NCBI RefSeq assembly: GCF_000711235.1
Contig: NZ_JOMI01000007.1
Span: 1-64,000, forward strand
Reading direction: 5' to 3'
Length of the DNA stretch: 64,000 nt
Source: Prevotella sp. 10(H)
GTDB taxonomy: Bacteria > Bacteroidota > Bacteroidia > Bacteroidales > Dysgonomonadaceae
The notes under the pieces are model-generated. The model saw only the letters and a list, made by a program, of their open reading frames with translations, had not been told where the DNA came from and searched no databases. Positions 46,707 to 55,203 of the stretch are shown piece after piece. Both the position numbers and the translations under genes were made by a program. The first letter of the stretch is position 1. The number at the start of each line of letters is the position of its first letter.

Positions 46707-47963
46707 TTATCTTTTAGATGTTACATCTTTTTCGTATTGTTGTATTTCACCGATATAGTCTTCACCTACAGCAACATTGTTTTTCAGACAGAAGTAATCC
46801 CAAACGGCATTCCAAGGCAATCCTTTAGCTTCTTCGAGCAATGCAAGGCGTTCGAAATATTGTTCATTTGCTTCGTATTCGCGAAGTTTGGCAATAGGTT
46901 CGAGCAATCCCTGAAGGAGAGCCTTCTGGGTAGAACGGATACCTATTACATAGGCGCCTATGCGGTTGATAGAAGCATCGAAGAAGTCGAGTCCGATATG
47001 CACTTTATTCAATGCGTCGGCACGGATGATTTCTTTTGCAAGCTCGGCAGTTTCGTCATTCAGAATCACCACATGGTCAGAGTCCCAGCGTACCGGACGG
47101 CTCACATGCAGCATAATCTCAGGAGTGAACAACAATAGGGCCGAAATCTTATCGGCTACACTTTCCGACAAATGGAAGTGACCCATATCCAGCGTAACCA
47201 TTTTTTGTTTCTTAGCGCCGTATCCCAGATAGAAGTCGTGCGAACCTACCGTATAACTTTCAAGAGCGATACCGAACAATTTTGATTCGATACAGTCTTT
47301 CATATTCTTATAATCTTTGGCGAAGATTTCGTCTAGCGATTTTTCCAATAATGAACGGTACATATAACGGTTTACAGTCAGGTCTTTAGAGCCATCATGT
47401 ACCCAAAGGTTCATGATACACGGATCGTTCTGGAATTTACCCATTTCTTCCGATATGGCACGGCAGCGTTTTGTATGCTCGATCCAGAAATCACGTATCG
47501 ATTTGTCGGGATTGGCTAATGTAAGGTCGCCACTCTTCGGATGTCCGAAAGATGTAGAGTTGAAGTCGAGCTTCAGATCTTTTTCCTTTGCCCACTGCAT
47601 CCAGCTGGTGAAATGAGAAGGTTCTACCTGATCGCGGTCTACCACTTTGCTGCCAAAGTCGCCGTATATTTCATGCAGGCTAAGGCGGTGCTTACCACCG
47701 ACTAAAGTCTGTACTTTCTCTATATCAGCACGAAGTTCGTCTATGCTGCGGGCTTTTCCGGGATAATTTCCCGTAGCCTGTATTCCGCCGCCGCCCATGT
47801 TGGCCTGATTCTCGAAGCCTGTAACATCGTCGGCCTGCCAGCAATGGATGGATATTTGTATTTGTTGCAGTTTCTCAAGTGTTGCTTCTACATCTACACC
47901 AACGGCTGCGTAACGTTCTTTTGCTATTTCATACGATTTTTGTACCAGTTCGCTCTTTTTCAT
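46707..47963 (-). CDS. rhaA: L-rhamnose isomerase
   Basis: A 418-residue metal-dependent isomerase that converts L-rhamnose to L-rhamnulose. IQISIHCWQADDVTGFE, LDFNSTSFGHPKSGDLTLANPD and MVTLDMGHFHLSESVADK are diagnostic, with the Mn-binding acidic and His residues. It lies 36 bases after rhaB. Length is as in E. coli. Confidence 0.95.
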   Translation of the reverse strand: MKKSELVQKSYEIAKERYAAVGVDVEATLEKLQQIQISIHCWQADDVTGFENQANMGGGGIQATGNYPGKARSIDELRADIEKVQTLVGGKHRLSLHEIYGDFGSKVVDRDQVEPSHFTSWMQWAKEKDLKLDFNSTSFGHPKSGDLTLANPDKSIRDFWIEHTKRCRAISEEMGKFQNDPCIMNLWVHDGSKDLTVNRYMYRSLLEKSLDEIFAKDYKNMKDCIESKLFGIALESYTVGSHDFYLGYGAKKQKMVTLDMGHFHLSESVADKISALLLFTPEIMLHVSRPVRWDSDHVVILNDETAELAKEIIRADALNKVHIGLDFFDASINRIGAYVIGIRSTQKALLQGLLEPIAKLREYEANEQYFERLALLEEAKGLPWNAVWDYFCLKNNVAVGEDYIGEIQQYEKDVTSKR

Positions 47964-47999
47964 GATATGATCTTTTTATGTTATTAAGTAAGTTGCTAA

Positions 48000-49478
48000 T
48001 TATATGTTTAATAAAGTGAGAAAATGTTTGTAGGTTTCATCCCACAGTTCCGTATCTTTCGGAAGAAATACATCAGGATTGACGCTGTTATTTACGATAT
48101 TCCTTATATCTTGTAAAGATTCGACCAGTCCAAGACCTTTTGCCTGCATCATGATGTTACCGATGGCAGTAGCTTCGCACGGGCCGGCAACAACCGGAAT
48201 TCCTATAGCGTTGGCTGTCATTTGGTTCAGAAGGTTGTTTTGAGAGCCACCGCCTATCACGTGTAATTTTTCGATAGGGAACGGCGCTACTTTTTGCAGG
48301 CGGCTTAACACATACCGGTATTTCATAGCCAAACTGTCGAAAATACAGCGGATAAATTCCGCATCAGTTTGCGGTATTTTCTGATTCGTTCTTTCGCAGA
48401 AAGCGGCAATAGCCTCTGTCATGGATTCAGGATTTGCAAAACTCGCATCGTCAGGGTCGACAAGCGACTGGAATGCTTTTGCAGAATCGGACATCGCTAC
48501 TATCTCCGGATAACTGCATTTCTTTCCTTTCAGTTCCCATTCTTTACGGCATTGTTCGAGCAGCCACATTCCCGTAATGTTTTTCAGGAAGCGCACCGTG
48601 CCGTCTACTCCACCTTCATTCGTGAAGTTCATCTCGTATGATTCTTCCGTAACAATCGGGTCATCCACTTCTATCCCCATCAGCGACCATGTACCTGAAC
48701 TCAGGTAGGCGAAATTTTTATTTTGTGCAGGAACAGATACGACCGCCGAACCGGTATCGTGCCCTGCAACTGCAATGAGGGGGATGTCAGCCAGTCCGCA
48801 TTCTTTAGCTAATGCTTCATGGAGATTTCCGATTTTTTGTCCCGGCATAATTACCGGAGGGACAATTGAGGCATTTATTCCTATGGTTTCTAATAATTTC
48901 TTTTCGATTTTCTTTGTTGCCGGATTCAACAGTTGGGCTGTCGAGGCGATTGTGTATTCGCACACCTTCTTGTTTGTAAGCAGGTAGGAGAGGGCATCGG
49001 GCATGAAAAGAATTTCCTTTGCGGCCGCCAGTGCAGAAGAATCTTCTTTTTTTGCAGCGAATAGCTGAAACAGGCTGTTGAAGTTCATTATCTGTATGCC
49101 AGTCAGCTCATATACTTCCTTGCGCGGAATGATTTTGAAATATTCTTCAGGCATCCCTACCGTATAAGGGTCACGATAACAGCGTGCGGTGCCCAGTATG
49201 GAACCGTCTTCGCCGAGATAAACAAAATCCACACCCCATGTGTCGATACCTATTGCATCTACCTTTATACCTTGCGATGAAGCGGCCTTTAAGCCGTCTT
49301 TCAGTGCTTCGTACAAAGCAAATACATCCCAGTAATATTTGTCATGGATATGTATTATCTTGTTGGGGAAGCGTGTTAGTTCGTTCAGTTCCAGTTTGCC
49401 ATCACATAATGTGCCTATAATACTGCGGCCGCTGGTAGCGCCAATGTCGAATGCCAGAAAATTGTACGTGTTGCTCAT
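48000..49478 (-). CDS. rhaB: Rhamnulokinase
   Basis: A 492-residue FGGY-family sugar kinase that makes L-rhamnulose-1-phosphate. The phosphate loop FDIGATSGRSIIG and the second ATPase-fold block AGHDTGSAVVSVPAQ are clear, with YLSSGTWSLMG and VIGGGSQNNLLNQMTANA in the C-terminal lobe. It is the first gene of the minus-strand rhamnose operon. A -7-like TATTTTTG (49503-49510, minus) and a 26-bp palindrome lie upstream. No AraC-type RhaR is in the window. Confidence 0.95.
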   Translation of the reverse strand: MSNTYNFLAFDIGATSGRSIIGTLCDGKLELNELTRFPNKIIHIHDKYYWDVFALYEALKDGLKAASSQGIKVDAIGIDTWGVDFVYLGEDGSILGTARCYRDPYTVGMPEEYFKIIPRKEVYELTGIQIMNFNSLFQLFAAKKEDSSALAAAKEILFMPDALSYLLTNKKVCEYTIASTAQLLNPATKKIEKKLLETIGINASIVPPVIMPGQKIGNLHEALAKECGLADIPLIAVAGHDTGSAVVSVPAQNKNFAYLSSGTWSLMGIEVDDPIVTEESYEMNFTNEGGVDGTVRFLKNITGMWLLEQCRKEWELKGKKCSYPEIVAMSDSAKAFQSLVDPDDASFANPESMTEAIAAFCERTNQKIPQTDAEFIRCIFDSLAMKYRYVLSRLQKVAPFPIEKLHVIGGGSQNNLLNQMTANAIGIPVVAGPCEATAIGNIMMQAKGLGLVESLQDIRNIVNNSVNPDVFLPKDTELWDETYKHFLTLLNI

Positions 49479-49502
49479 GATTTCAGATTAGTTATCATGA
49501 TA

Positions 49503-49510
49503 CAAAAATA
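49503..49510 (-). promoter_or_regulatory. Probable rhamnose operon -7 element
   Basis: TATTTTTG on the minus strand lies 24 bases before the rhaB ATG. No clear -33 is seen, which fits an activator-dependent promoter. Confidence 0.5.
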
Positions 49511-49555
49511 GTCCTTCACCGCATCCGTGAATTGTAAAAAATGATATAGAATATT

Positions 49556-49581
49556 GAAAAAATGACATATTTCATTTTTTC
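49556..49581. promoter_or_regulatory. 26-bp near-perfect palindrome upstream of rhaB
   Basis: GAAAAAATGACAT pairs with ATTTCATTTTTTC at 12 of 13 positions. It is centred about 60 bases upstream of the likely rhaB -7 element. It could be an operator or activator site, or the terminator of the acyltransferase gene. Confidence 0.5.
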
Positions 49582-49618
49582 GAAGGTCTATAACAAGCTA
49601 AAAAAACAGTGATGTAAG

Positions 49619-50746
49619 CTAATGCAGGTCTTTTGTTTTAGGTTTTAATCCGAATAACGGCCTTATCCACGCATATCTCCTTATGCCGAATTCGTATATA
49701 ATCCAGCATATACCGAAAGTGCCTGTTACCATTATTAAAAATTTAGGGAAGAATCCCATATCAACGTTCATAAGGTAATAGCCTAGAGCAATGAGCACTG
49801 TCTGGTGCAGGATATAGAAAGGATATACCGCTTCGTTGGCGTATGTCAGTTTTTTGCTAGGCCTGTTCAGATAGGCAGCTGAATATCCGATGATAGCCAG
49901 TATCCACGACCATGCATTAAATACCCTGAGAAGAGCCGATATCTCTCTTTTTCCTGTAAAGCTTCCGACGCCAAACCACAGGTAGATAAGAATCGGGAAA
50001 GCTATGATTCCGGAAATCAGATATATGTGTTTGTTTGCAGTGACTGATTTCCAGAAAGTGTCTTTTAAAGTCATCAGCAGAAATCCGAAGAAGAATAAGG
50101 TGCAATAGTTGACCAGATTATACCAGTCGTTAACCAGAGCATTAGTCTGCGGAAAATAAAGTGCTAAGAATAACCTCCATAGGAAAAGAGGGATTATGAG
50201 GATGTAAAGCCCGAAAGGATTTGAACAGAGCGATTCCATTTTCCGGATTATCCATGCTCTCGTATGTTTATGTAAATATACGAAAACAGGAATCGGGATG
50301 AGTGAGAAAATCAGCAGATAAAATATAAACCATAAATGATGCCATGACATGTTACCTTCGGGGTATATACCAATAAATGCCTCGGCAGGCCAGAACTCAA
50401 AGTAACTTCCGTGGAATTGCCCTTTAGCCAACCTTTCGAAATATATTTGCGGGGGCACAATAAATAAAACACCCACTATAAACGGTATAAACAATCTTCG
50501 CAGCCGTTCTTTTGCAAACTGCCCTCTGGTTCTTTTATTCAGGGCATAATAGGTGCCCATACCCGACACAACAAACAGTAGTGATAACCGCCATTGGTTA
50601 AGGAACAGCATCGGGAAAGTCAGACCTTCGTATGTTTCAGAATTCTTTATATGATAATCCCATGGAATGAAAAACATTCCCACATGATATATAATAAGCA
50701 GGCCGAATGCAATAACCCTGATGCTGTCGATGTCGTGCCTTCTCAT
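49619..50746 (-). CDS. Acyltransferase 3 family membrane protein
   Basis: A 375-residue integral membrane protein with about ten helices. The start RRHDIDSIRVIAFGLLIIYHVGMFF carries the D-x-R-x(7)-H motif of acyltransferase-3 enzymes, and QWRLSLLFVVSGMGTYYAL and MSWHHLWFIFYLLIF are further signatures. These proteins move acyl groups (often acetyl or succinyl) onto surface glycans. It is upstream of the rhamnose operon on the same strand, with a 140-base gap. Confidence 0.86.
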   Translation of the reverse strand: MRRHDIDSIRVIAFGLLIIYHVGMFFIPWDYHIKNSETYEGLTFPMLFLNQWRLSLLFVVSGMGTYYALNKRTRGQFAKERLRRLFIPFIVGVLFIVPPQIYFERLAKGQFHGSYFEFWPAEAFIGIYPEGNMSWHHLWFIFYLLIFSLIPIPVFVYLHKHTRAWIIRKMESLCSNPFGLYILIIPLFLWRLFLALYFPQTNALVNDWYNLVNYCTLFFFGFLLMTLKDTFWKSVTANKHIYLISGIIAFPILIYLWFGVGSFTGKREISALLRVFNAWSWILAIIGYSAAYLNRPSKKLTYANEAVYPFYILHQTVLIALGYYLMNVDMGFFPKFLIMVTGTFGICWIIYEFGIRRYAWIRPLFGLKPKTKDLH

Positions 50747-50821
50747 AGTATATATAGTTATGAATAATATGTAAAATTAACAATATATACCGGCTCCGGA
50801 AAAAATATAATGTGATAACTG

Positions 50822-51226
50822 TTATGTCCAAAGGGAGGTTATGAACATCGGAATTTTGTCTTCGCCTGCTTCGAAACCGCAATGCTTATAGAATCCTGTT
50901 TCTTTATCGTATGCAATGAGTATGATGCGTAAATAATCTTTGTAATGTTCGGTTGTTAGCCTTAGCAGTTCTTTCCCAATACCTTTTCCCTGATATTTGG
51001 GATTTATAAGCAGATAATGGATATATGCATTCATAATGGAATCGTCCATGGAACTGATAAGCCCGATAAGATCCTCACCGTCCCATGCCGAGAATACGAG
51101 AGATGAGTGTTGCATGGCTATGGCTAATTTATCGGGATATTGCCCCGAAGACCATTCTACAGACAGAAAAAGATTTTGTAATTGCTGAGGATTGAATGTC
51201 TGAATGTTTTTATATACGATATTCAT
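50822..51226 (-). CDS. GNAT family N-acetyltransferase
   Basis: A 134-residue acetyltransferase. The acetyl-CoA loop INPKYQGKGIGKELLRLTTEHY and FYKHCGFEAGEDKIPMF are clear. It lacks a recognisable substrate-specific motif. It lies 75 bases upstream of the acyltransferase 3 gene, in the same direction. Confidence 0.86.
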   Translation of the reverse strand: MNIVYKNIQTFNPQQLQNLFLSVEWSSGQYPDKLAIAMQHSSLVFSAWDGEDLIGLISSMDDSIMNAYIHYLLINPKYQGKGIGKELLRLTTEHYKDYLRIILIAYDKETGFYKHCGFEAGEDKIPMFITSLWT

Positions 51227-51365
51227 ATAAGTAATGTGTTGATTGATTAATAATAATTACTACTTTTGATGAATCAAAAATATGTTATAATATTCTGCAA
51301 AGCAATAAGTTACAAATAAGTGTTATTATAACTCCGAAGTTAGTAATGCTGTATATCAAACGCTT

Positions 51366-51707
51366 ATGACAAAAGATTTTTCAAAGAAAAAACTTTGCAC
51401 CGACCGTTGTCCTCTCCGAATTGTGATGGACAGGTTTGGCGATAAGTGGTCTATCCTTATCCTCATGGCCTTATCGGAAAACGGCACTATGCGGTTTAAT
51501 GAATTATCTGCCTGTATCGACGGTATTTCCCTGAAAGTGCTGACCTCTACCTTAAGGGCACTGGAAGACGACGGGTTTATAATCAGAACTGTATTTCCTG
51601 AAGTACCGCCGAAAGTCGAATATGAACTGACAACGGTAGGGCAGGAGATGATACCTTATATACAGGAAATTTCGGCATGGGCTATACGCAATTTTAAGAC
51701 AAAATAG
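51366..51707 (+). CDS. HxlR-type winged-helix transcription regulator
   Basis: A 113-residue protein of the HxlR/MarR-like family. CPLRIVMDRFGDKWSILILMAL is the family signature with the N-terminal sensor Cys (CTDRCPL), and FNELSACIDGISLKVLTSTLRALEDDGFIIR is the recognition helix region. HxlR regulators often respond to aldehydes or electrophiles through that Cys. It is divergent from the GNAT gene, which may be its target. Confidence 0.92.
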   Translation: MTKDFSKKKLCTDRCPLRIVMDRFGDKWSILILMALSENGTMRFNELSACIDGISLKVLTSTLRALEDDGFIIRTVFPEVPPKVEYELTTVGQEMIPYIQEISAWAIRNFKTK

Positions 51708-51798
51708 GCAGATAAACCCTATGATGTAATCACTAATTGCTTATATTTGTAACCTTATTTCAATAAAATAATATTATCTATATCATCTTAAGTAAAAA

Positions 51799-52806
51799 AT
51801 GAGAATTGCTATTGTTGGTACCAGTGGTGCCGTAGGACAGGAATTCCTGAGAGTTCTTGACGAACGTAACTTCCCGATAGAGGAATTAGTATTGTTTGGT
51901 TCTGCCAGAAGTGCCGGAACTACTTACACGTTTCGCGATAAACAGTACACTGTCAAGGAACTTAAGCAGAACGACGATTTTAGGGATATAGATATTGCTT
52001 TCGTTTCTGCCGGGGGAAGCGTGTCTGTCGAATTTGCATCTACGATAACCAAGCATGGTGCAATCATGATAGATAATTCCAGCGCTTTCCGTATGGATAA
52101 AGATGTTCCCCTTGTAGTGCCGGAAGTCAACGGTGAGGATGCAAAAATACGCCCGAAAGGAATTATCGCCAACCCGAACTGTTCTACCATACAGATGGTA
52201 GTGGCAATGAATGTTATAGAGAAAATTTCTCATATCAAACGTGCACATGTGGCAACATATCAGGCGGCTTCGGGTGCGGGTGCAGCTGCGATGGACGAAC
52301 TCGTTAACCAGTTTCAGCAACTGGCATACAATACGGATGTGACAGTTGAGAAATTTGTTTATCAGCTGGCATACAATCTTATTCCTCAGATAGATGTATT
52401 TACCGATAATGGTTATACAAAAGAGGAACTGAAAATGTATAATGAAACCCAGAAAATAATGCATTCGGATGTAAAAGTCAGCGCGACTTGTATCCGTGTG
52501 CCTGTTCTACGCTCACATTCCGAAGCTATATGGGTGGAAACAGAAAGACCTGTTACGCCGGAAGAAGCACGCGCTGCATTTGCAGAAGCAGAAGGAATAA
52601 TATTGCAGGACAATCCTGCCGAAAAAGAATATCCAATGCCTCTATTTGTGGCGGGAAGCGACCCTGTTTATGTGGGTCGTATCCGCGAAGACATAGCTAA
52701 TCCGAACGGGTTGACATTCTGGGTAGTGGCAGACCAGATCAAGAAAGGCGCCGCATTGAACGCCGTTCAGATAGCGGAATATTTGATAAAGGAAAAAGCT
52801 ATTTAA
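51799..52806 (+). CDS. asd: Aspartate-semialdehyde dehydrogenase
   Basis: A 335-residue enzyme of the aspartate pathway, which supplies lysine/diaminopimelate, threonine and methionine. It reduces aspartyl phosphate to the semialdehyde with NADPH. The Rossmann loop is [19 protein letters not shown], the active Cys128 is in [12 protein letters not shown], and [18 protein letters not shown] and [13 protein letters not shown] are canonical. Confidence 0.96.
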   Translation: MRIAIVGTSGAVGQEFLRVLDERNFPIEELVLFGSARSAGTTYTFRDKQYTVKELKQNDDFRDIDIAFVSAGGSVSVEFASTITKHGAIMIDNSSAFRMDKDVPLVVPEVNGEDAKIRPKGIIANPNCSTIQMVVAMNVIEKISHIKRAHVATYQAASGAGAAAMDELVNQFQQLAYNTDVTVEKFVYQLAYNLIPQIDVFTDNGYTKEELKMYNETQKIMHSDVKVSATCIRVPVLRSHSEAIWVETERPVTPEEARAAFAEAEGIILQDNPAEKEYPMPLFVAGSDPVYVGRIREDIANPNGLTFWVVADQIKKGAALNAVQIAEYLIKEKAI

Positions 52807-52818
52807 TTCGGCAACTTG

Positions 52819-52849
52819 TTTGTATAATCAAAACAAACAACTATATTTG
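52819..52849 (+). promoter_or_regulatory. tRNA-Ser promoter
   Basis: TTTG (52819-52822), a 19-base spacer and TATATTTG (52842-52849) match the Bacteroidetes consensus exactly. It lies 37 bases before the tRNA and 13 bases after the asd stop. Confidence 0.8.
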
Positions 52850-52886
52850 CATCGCAATTGAGCAAAATATTGCTTTTGCAGGTTCA

Positions 52887-52973
52887 GGAAGTGTGGGTGA
52901 GTGGCTGAAACCACCAGTTTGCTAAACTGACGTACGGGTAACTGTACCGGGGGTTCGAATCCCCCCGCTTCCG
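52887..52973 (+). tRNA. tRNA-Ser (GCT)
   Basis: Acceptor GGAAGTG pairs with CGCTTCC. The anticodon loop in CAGTTTGCTAAACTG gives GCT, and the long variable arm GTACGGGTAACTGTAC is typical of serine tRNAs. The discriminator is G and a full CCA is not encoded. The last 17 bases are part of the island attachment site and are repeated at 59658. Confidence 0.96.
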
Positions 52974-52976
52974 CAA
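52957..52976 (+). other. attL (3' end of tRNA-Ser)
   Basis: This 20-bp core spans the T-arm 3' half and acceptor strand of tRNA-Ser and three bases beyond. Integration therefore leaves the tRNA intact. Confidence 0.88.
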
Positions 52977-53001
52977 AATTAAAATTTCACCAAGTTTATA
53001 A

Positions 53002-53024
53002 GCGACTATAAGGTCGCTTTTTTT
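53002..53024 (+). terminator. Terminator just inside the island
   Basis: GCGAC / GTCGC stem with loop TATAAG is followed by TTTTTTT. It is supplied by the island and now ends the tRNA-Ser transcript. Confidence 0.75.
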
Positions 53025-53071
53025 ATGGTGTAAGATTAAAATAAGCGTTGATTTATAATTGATTAGGTGAA

Positions 53072-53100
53072 ATTCGCACCCCCGATACAGTTACCCGTAC
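53072..53100 (-). repeat. Antisense partial copy of tRNA-Ser
   Basis: These 29 bases equal the reverse complement of tRNA-Ser positions 52932-52960 (variable arm to T-loop) at 27 of 29 positions. Just after it, TTGGCTGACTTGCTAATTT loosely recalls the tRNA anticodon region in the forward sense. Confidence 0.8.
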
Positions 53101-53336
53101 TCTTATTGGCTGACTTGCTAATTTAGACTATCGAGTGACTGTTTTTTATAAATCAGGTTAAAAATGCAACTGTTTATAATTGAAATAAAATAAAGAACTC
53201 ATTTAAATATCTGTAACAAAGATAATTAATTCAGTCACTTTTTTCAAAAAAGCAGTCACTAATTTTAATTCATGTGGATTTGTAAATATAAAAAAGTGGA
53301 AAAAGCCAATCTTTCCACTTTATATTCTATTATTCT

Positions 53337-54875
53337 TTAGTAATCTTCAGATAAGTATTGTTTTTCTCTATCAAAATATCTGTAATATACAGGTATACTA
53401 AAATTCTCTCTCACAAACTTCAAATAAGTTATATCATCGTTAGTAGGTTTATCTTCTGACACTATTATAAGCTTAGTTGCCCTTTTTTCCTCAGGATAAT
53501 AAGCATACTCCATTATTTGTCCTATTGCTTTTCGTATGCTTAATTTTGCACTATCAGTCTTTATTTCAAAATAGTGCCATTTATTTTCCGTAGTTCGTGC
53601 CTTTAAATCAACCCTGCCCCGTTCCATTTGTACGAGATTATATTCTGTAGATTTGTTTAATAAGGCACGTAATTCATTTTGTATCTTATCATGAACAGGG
53701 TCAAAAGTTATATCAATGCTTAATGTTCTTTTTCTCGGCTCTGTATTCTTATCATTACCTTCAAATTCATCATCTTTCTCAATATAATATTCAATTTCTA
53801 ATTCATTTTTTTGAGGAAGTAATACAAAATGAGTAGAAGTTATATTGATATCACTTGCAGCAATTACTTCATAATCCTCTCTTTCAAGAATATGCGCATC
53901 TTCAAATCGAAATTTTACATTAAATAATATTTTTGCATCTTTTGCTATTGTTGAACTCCATTTTCCACCTATGGACTTAACTTGTGTAATCATTTCATTG
54001 AGCCATTCACGTTCTAAATAGGCTTTATAAATATCTTCTGAATCTTCTTTCGAAACCCCAATAAGATTCTTTATTTCTCCAATATAATATTTTGTGTTAT
54101 TAATAGCATCTATTGAATAAAGCTTTATATTGAATTCTTTCCCTACATGTTTATTGTCCTTTATATTAAAAGCTTCAATAAAAGCATAATGATAACCATC
54201 TAATGTTTTAGATTTATCAAACAACCATTCTTCATGACCAAAACCATATTTATTTTCATACGAATAGCTATTCAAAGACTTTCCTTTTGTGCCTGAAGGG
54301 CATTTCCACCCATTTGTATTCCAACACAATCGTGCAATTTTATTTTTTCTACCAAATTCTATTTGTGATATTCTTCTTTCTATAATTGGTTTATACTTCT
54401 TATTAAAATCAGATTCTCTAATTATAGATATACCTTTAGGCTTATATTCCTCAATTAACTTATCAATCTCTACTTTTTCATTTCTAATAAATGATTTAAA
54501 GTTTTCTATATAGTCTTTACCTTCAAAATCTTTATAATATATCCCATTATACTCACCATTATAAAAACCTAACTTATCTGCTACAATCTTTAAGAATTCT
54601 GCTTTTTTTATATCAGCCTTAGCTGTGAGAATAATTCTACTATTTTTATCATAGCAATTGACAGCAAATCCAATATTCCTTCTCCTTGTGTCAGAGTCTC
54701 CACCTATCCAAAAAGATACATATACATACCCATCATCTCCTTGAAACCAATAACCTTTTTCTAATCGTTCATTATTGTTTCTTTGGCGTGTCCCAAAATA
54801 AAACTCAGGATTTTTTTTATTCTCCTTAATTAAAAAATCAAGTATCTTTTCGTGTATTAGCTGTGCTTTATCCAT
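53337..54875 (-). CDS. Predicted nuclease with PD-(D/E)XK-like C-terminus
   Basis: A 512-residue protein, Lys/Ile/Asn-rich, not fully recognised. The N-terminal part (to about 165) shows YWFQGDDGYVYVSFWIGGD and RRRNIGFAVN. A middle part has LCWNTNGWKCPSGTKGKS and YGFGHEEWLF. The C-terminal ~100 residues have the core of a restriction-like nuclease: GRVDLKAR (Asp423), WHYFEIKTD (Glu437, Lys439), then IGQIMEYAYYP and KLIIVSE. A role in defence, perhaps a type IV-like restriction of modified DNA, is inferred from this core and the island setting. The split gene upstream ends 12 bases before its start, so the two were one operon. Confidence 0.72.
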   Translation of the reverse strand: MDKAQLIHEKILDFLIKENKKNPEFYFGTRQRNNNERLEKGYWFQGDDGYVYVSFWIGGDSDTRRRNIGFAVNCYDKNSRIILTAKADIKKAEFLKIVADKLGFYNGEYNGIYYKDFEGKDYIENFKSFIRNEKVEIDKLIEEYKPKGISIIRESDFNKKYKPIIERRISQIEFGRKNKIARLCWNTNGWKCPSGTKGKSLNSYSYENKYGFGHEEWLFDKSKTLDGYHYAFIEAFNIKDNKHVGKEFNIKLYSIDAINNTKYYIGEIKNLIGVSKEDSEDIYKAYLEREWLNEMITQVKSIGGKWSSTIAKDAKILFNVKFRFEDAHILEREDYEVIAASDINITSTHFVLLPQKNELEIEYYIEKDDEFEGNDKNTEPRKRTLSIDITFDPVHDKIQNELRALLNKSTEYNLVQMERGRVDLKARTTENKWHYFEIKTDSAKLSIRKAIGQIMEYAYYPEEKRATKLIIVSEDKPTNDDITYLKFVRENFSIPVYYRYFDREKQYLSEDY

Positions 54876-54887
54876 AGTAGCTTTATA

Positions 54888-54993
54888 TTAGTTATAACCT
54901 AAGATTTCAAAAAGTTCTTTGTCTGAATAAGGTATTATTCCATTTTCCTTAAAAACATCAACAACGAATGTCAGAAATGGGTCTGTATGTATA
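54888..54993 (-). pseudogene. 3' end of the gene split by IS21
   Basis: On the minus strand this reads HIHTDPFLTFVVDVFKENGI..., ending ELFEILGYN and a stop at 54888. It has no start of its own and runs out at the IS end. With the fragment at 57739-58184 it would make a protein of about 180 residues immediately upstream of the nuclease gene. Confidence 0.7.
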
Positions 54994-55203
54994 TGGAAAA
55001 AACGGTAAAAACGACCCCTTAAAAACGGCGGAAAATGGCCATTAAAAAACGGTCGAAACTGACCCCTTGAAAACGGATGAAAGTGATCCCCTAAAAACGT
55101 TTCAAACTGACCCCGGCAAGGGTAATTGTTAAAAAGTTGTTCAAAGATGGTATTAAAAGTGTAAGATTTTGTTAGCTTGACCGGCGACCAAAATCAGAAG
55201 ATT

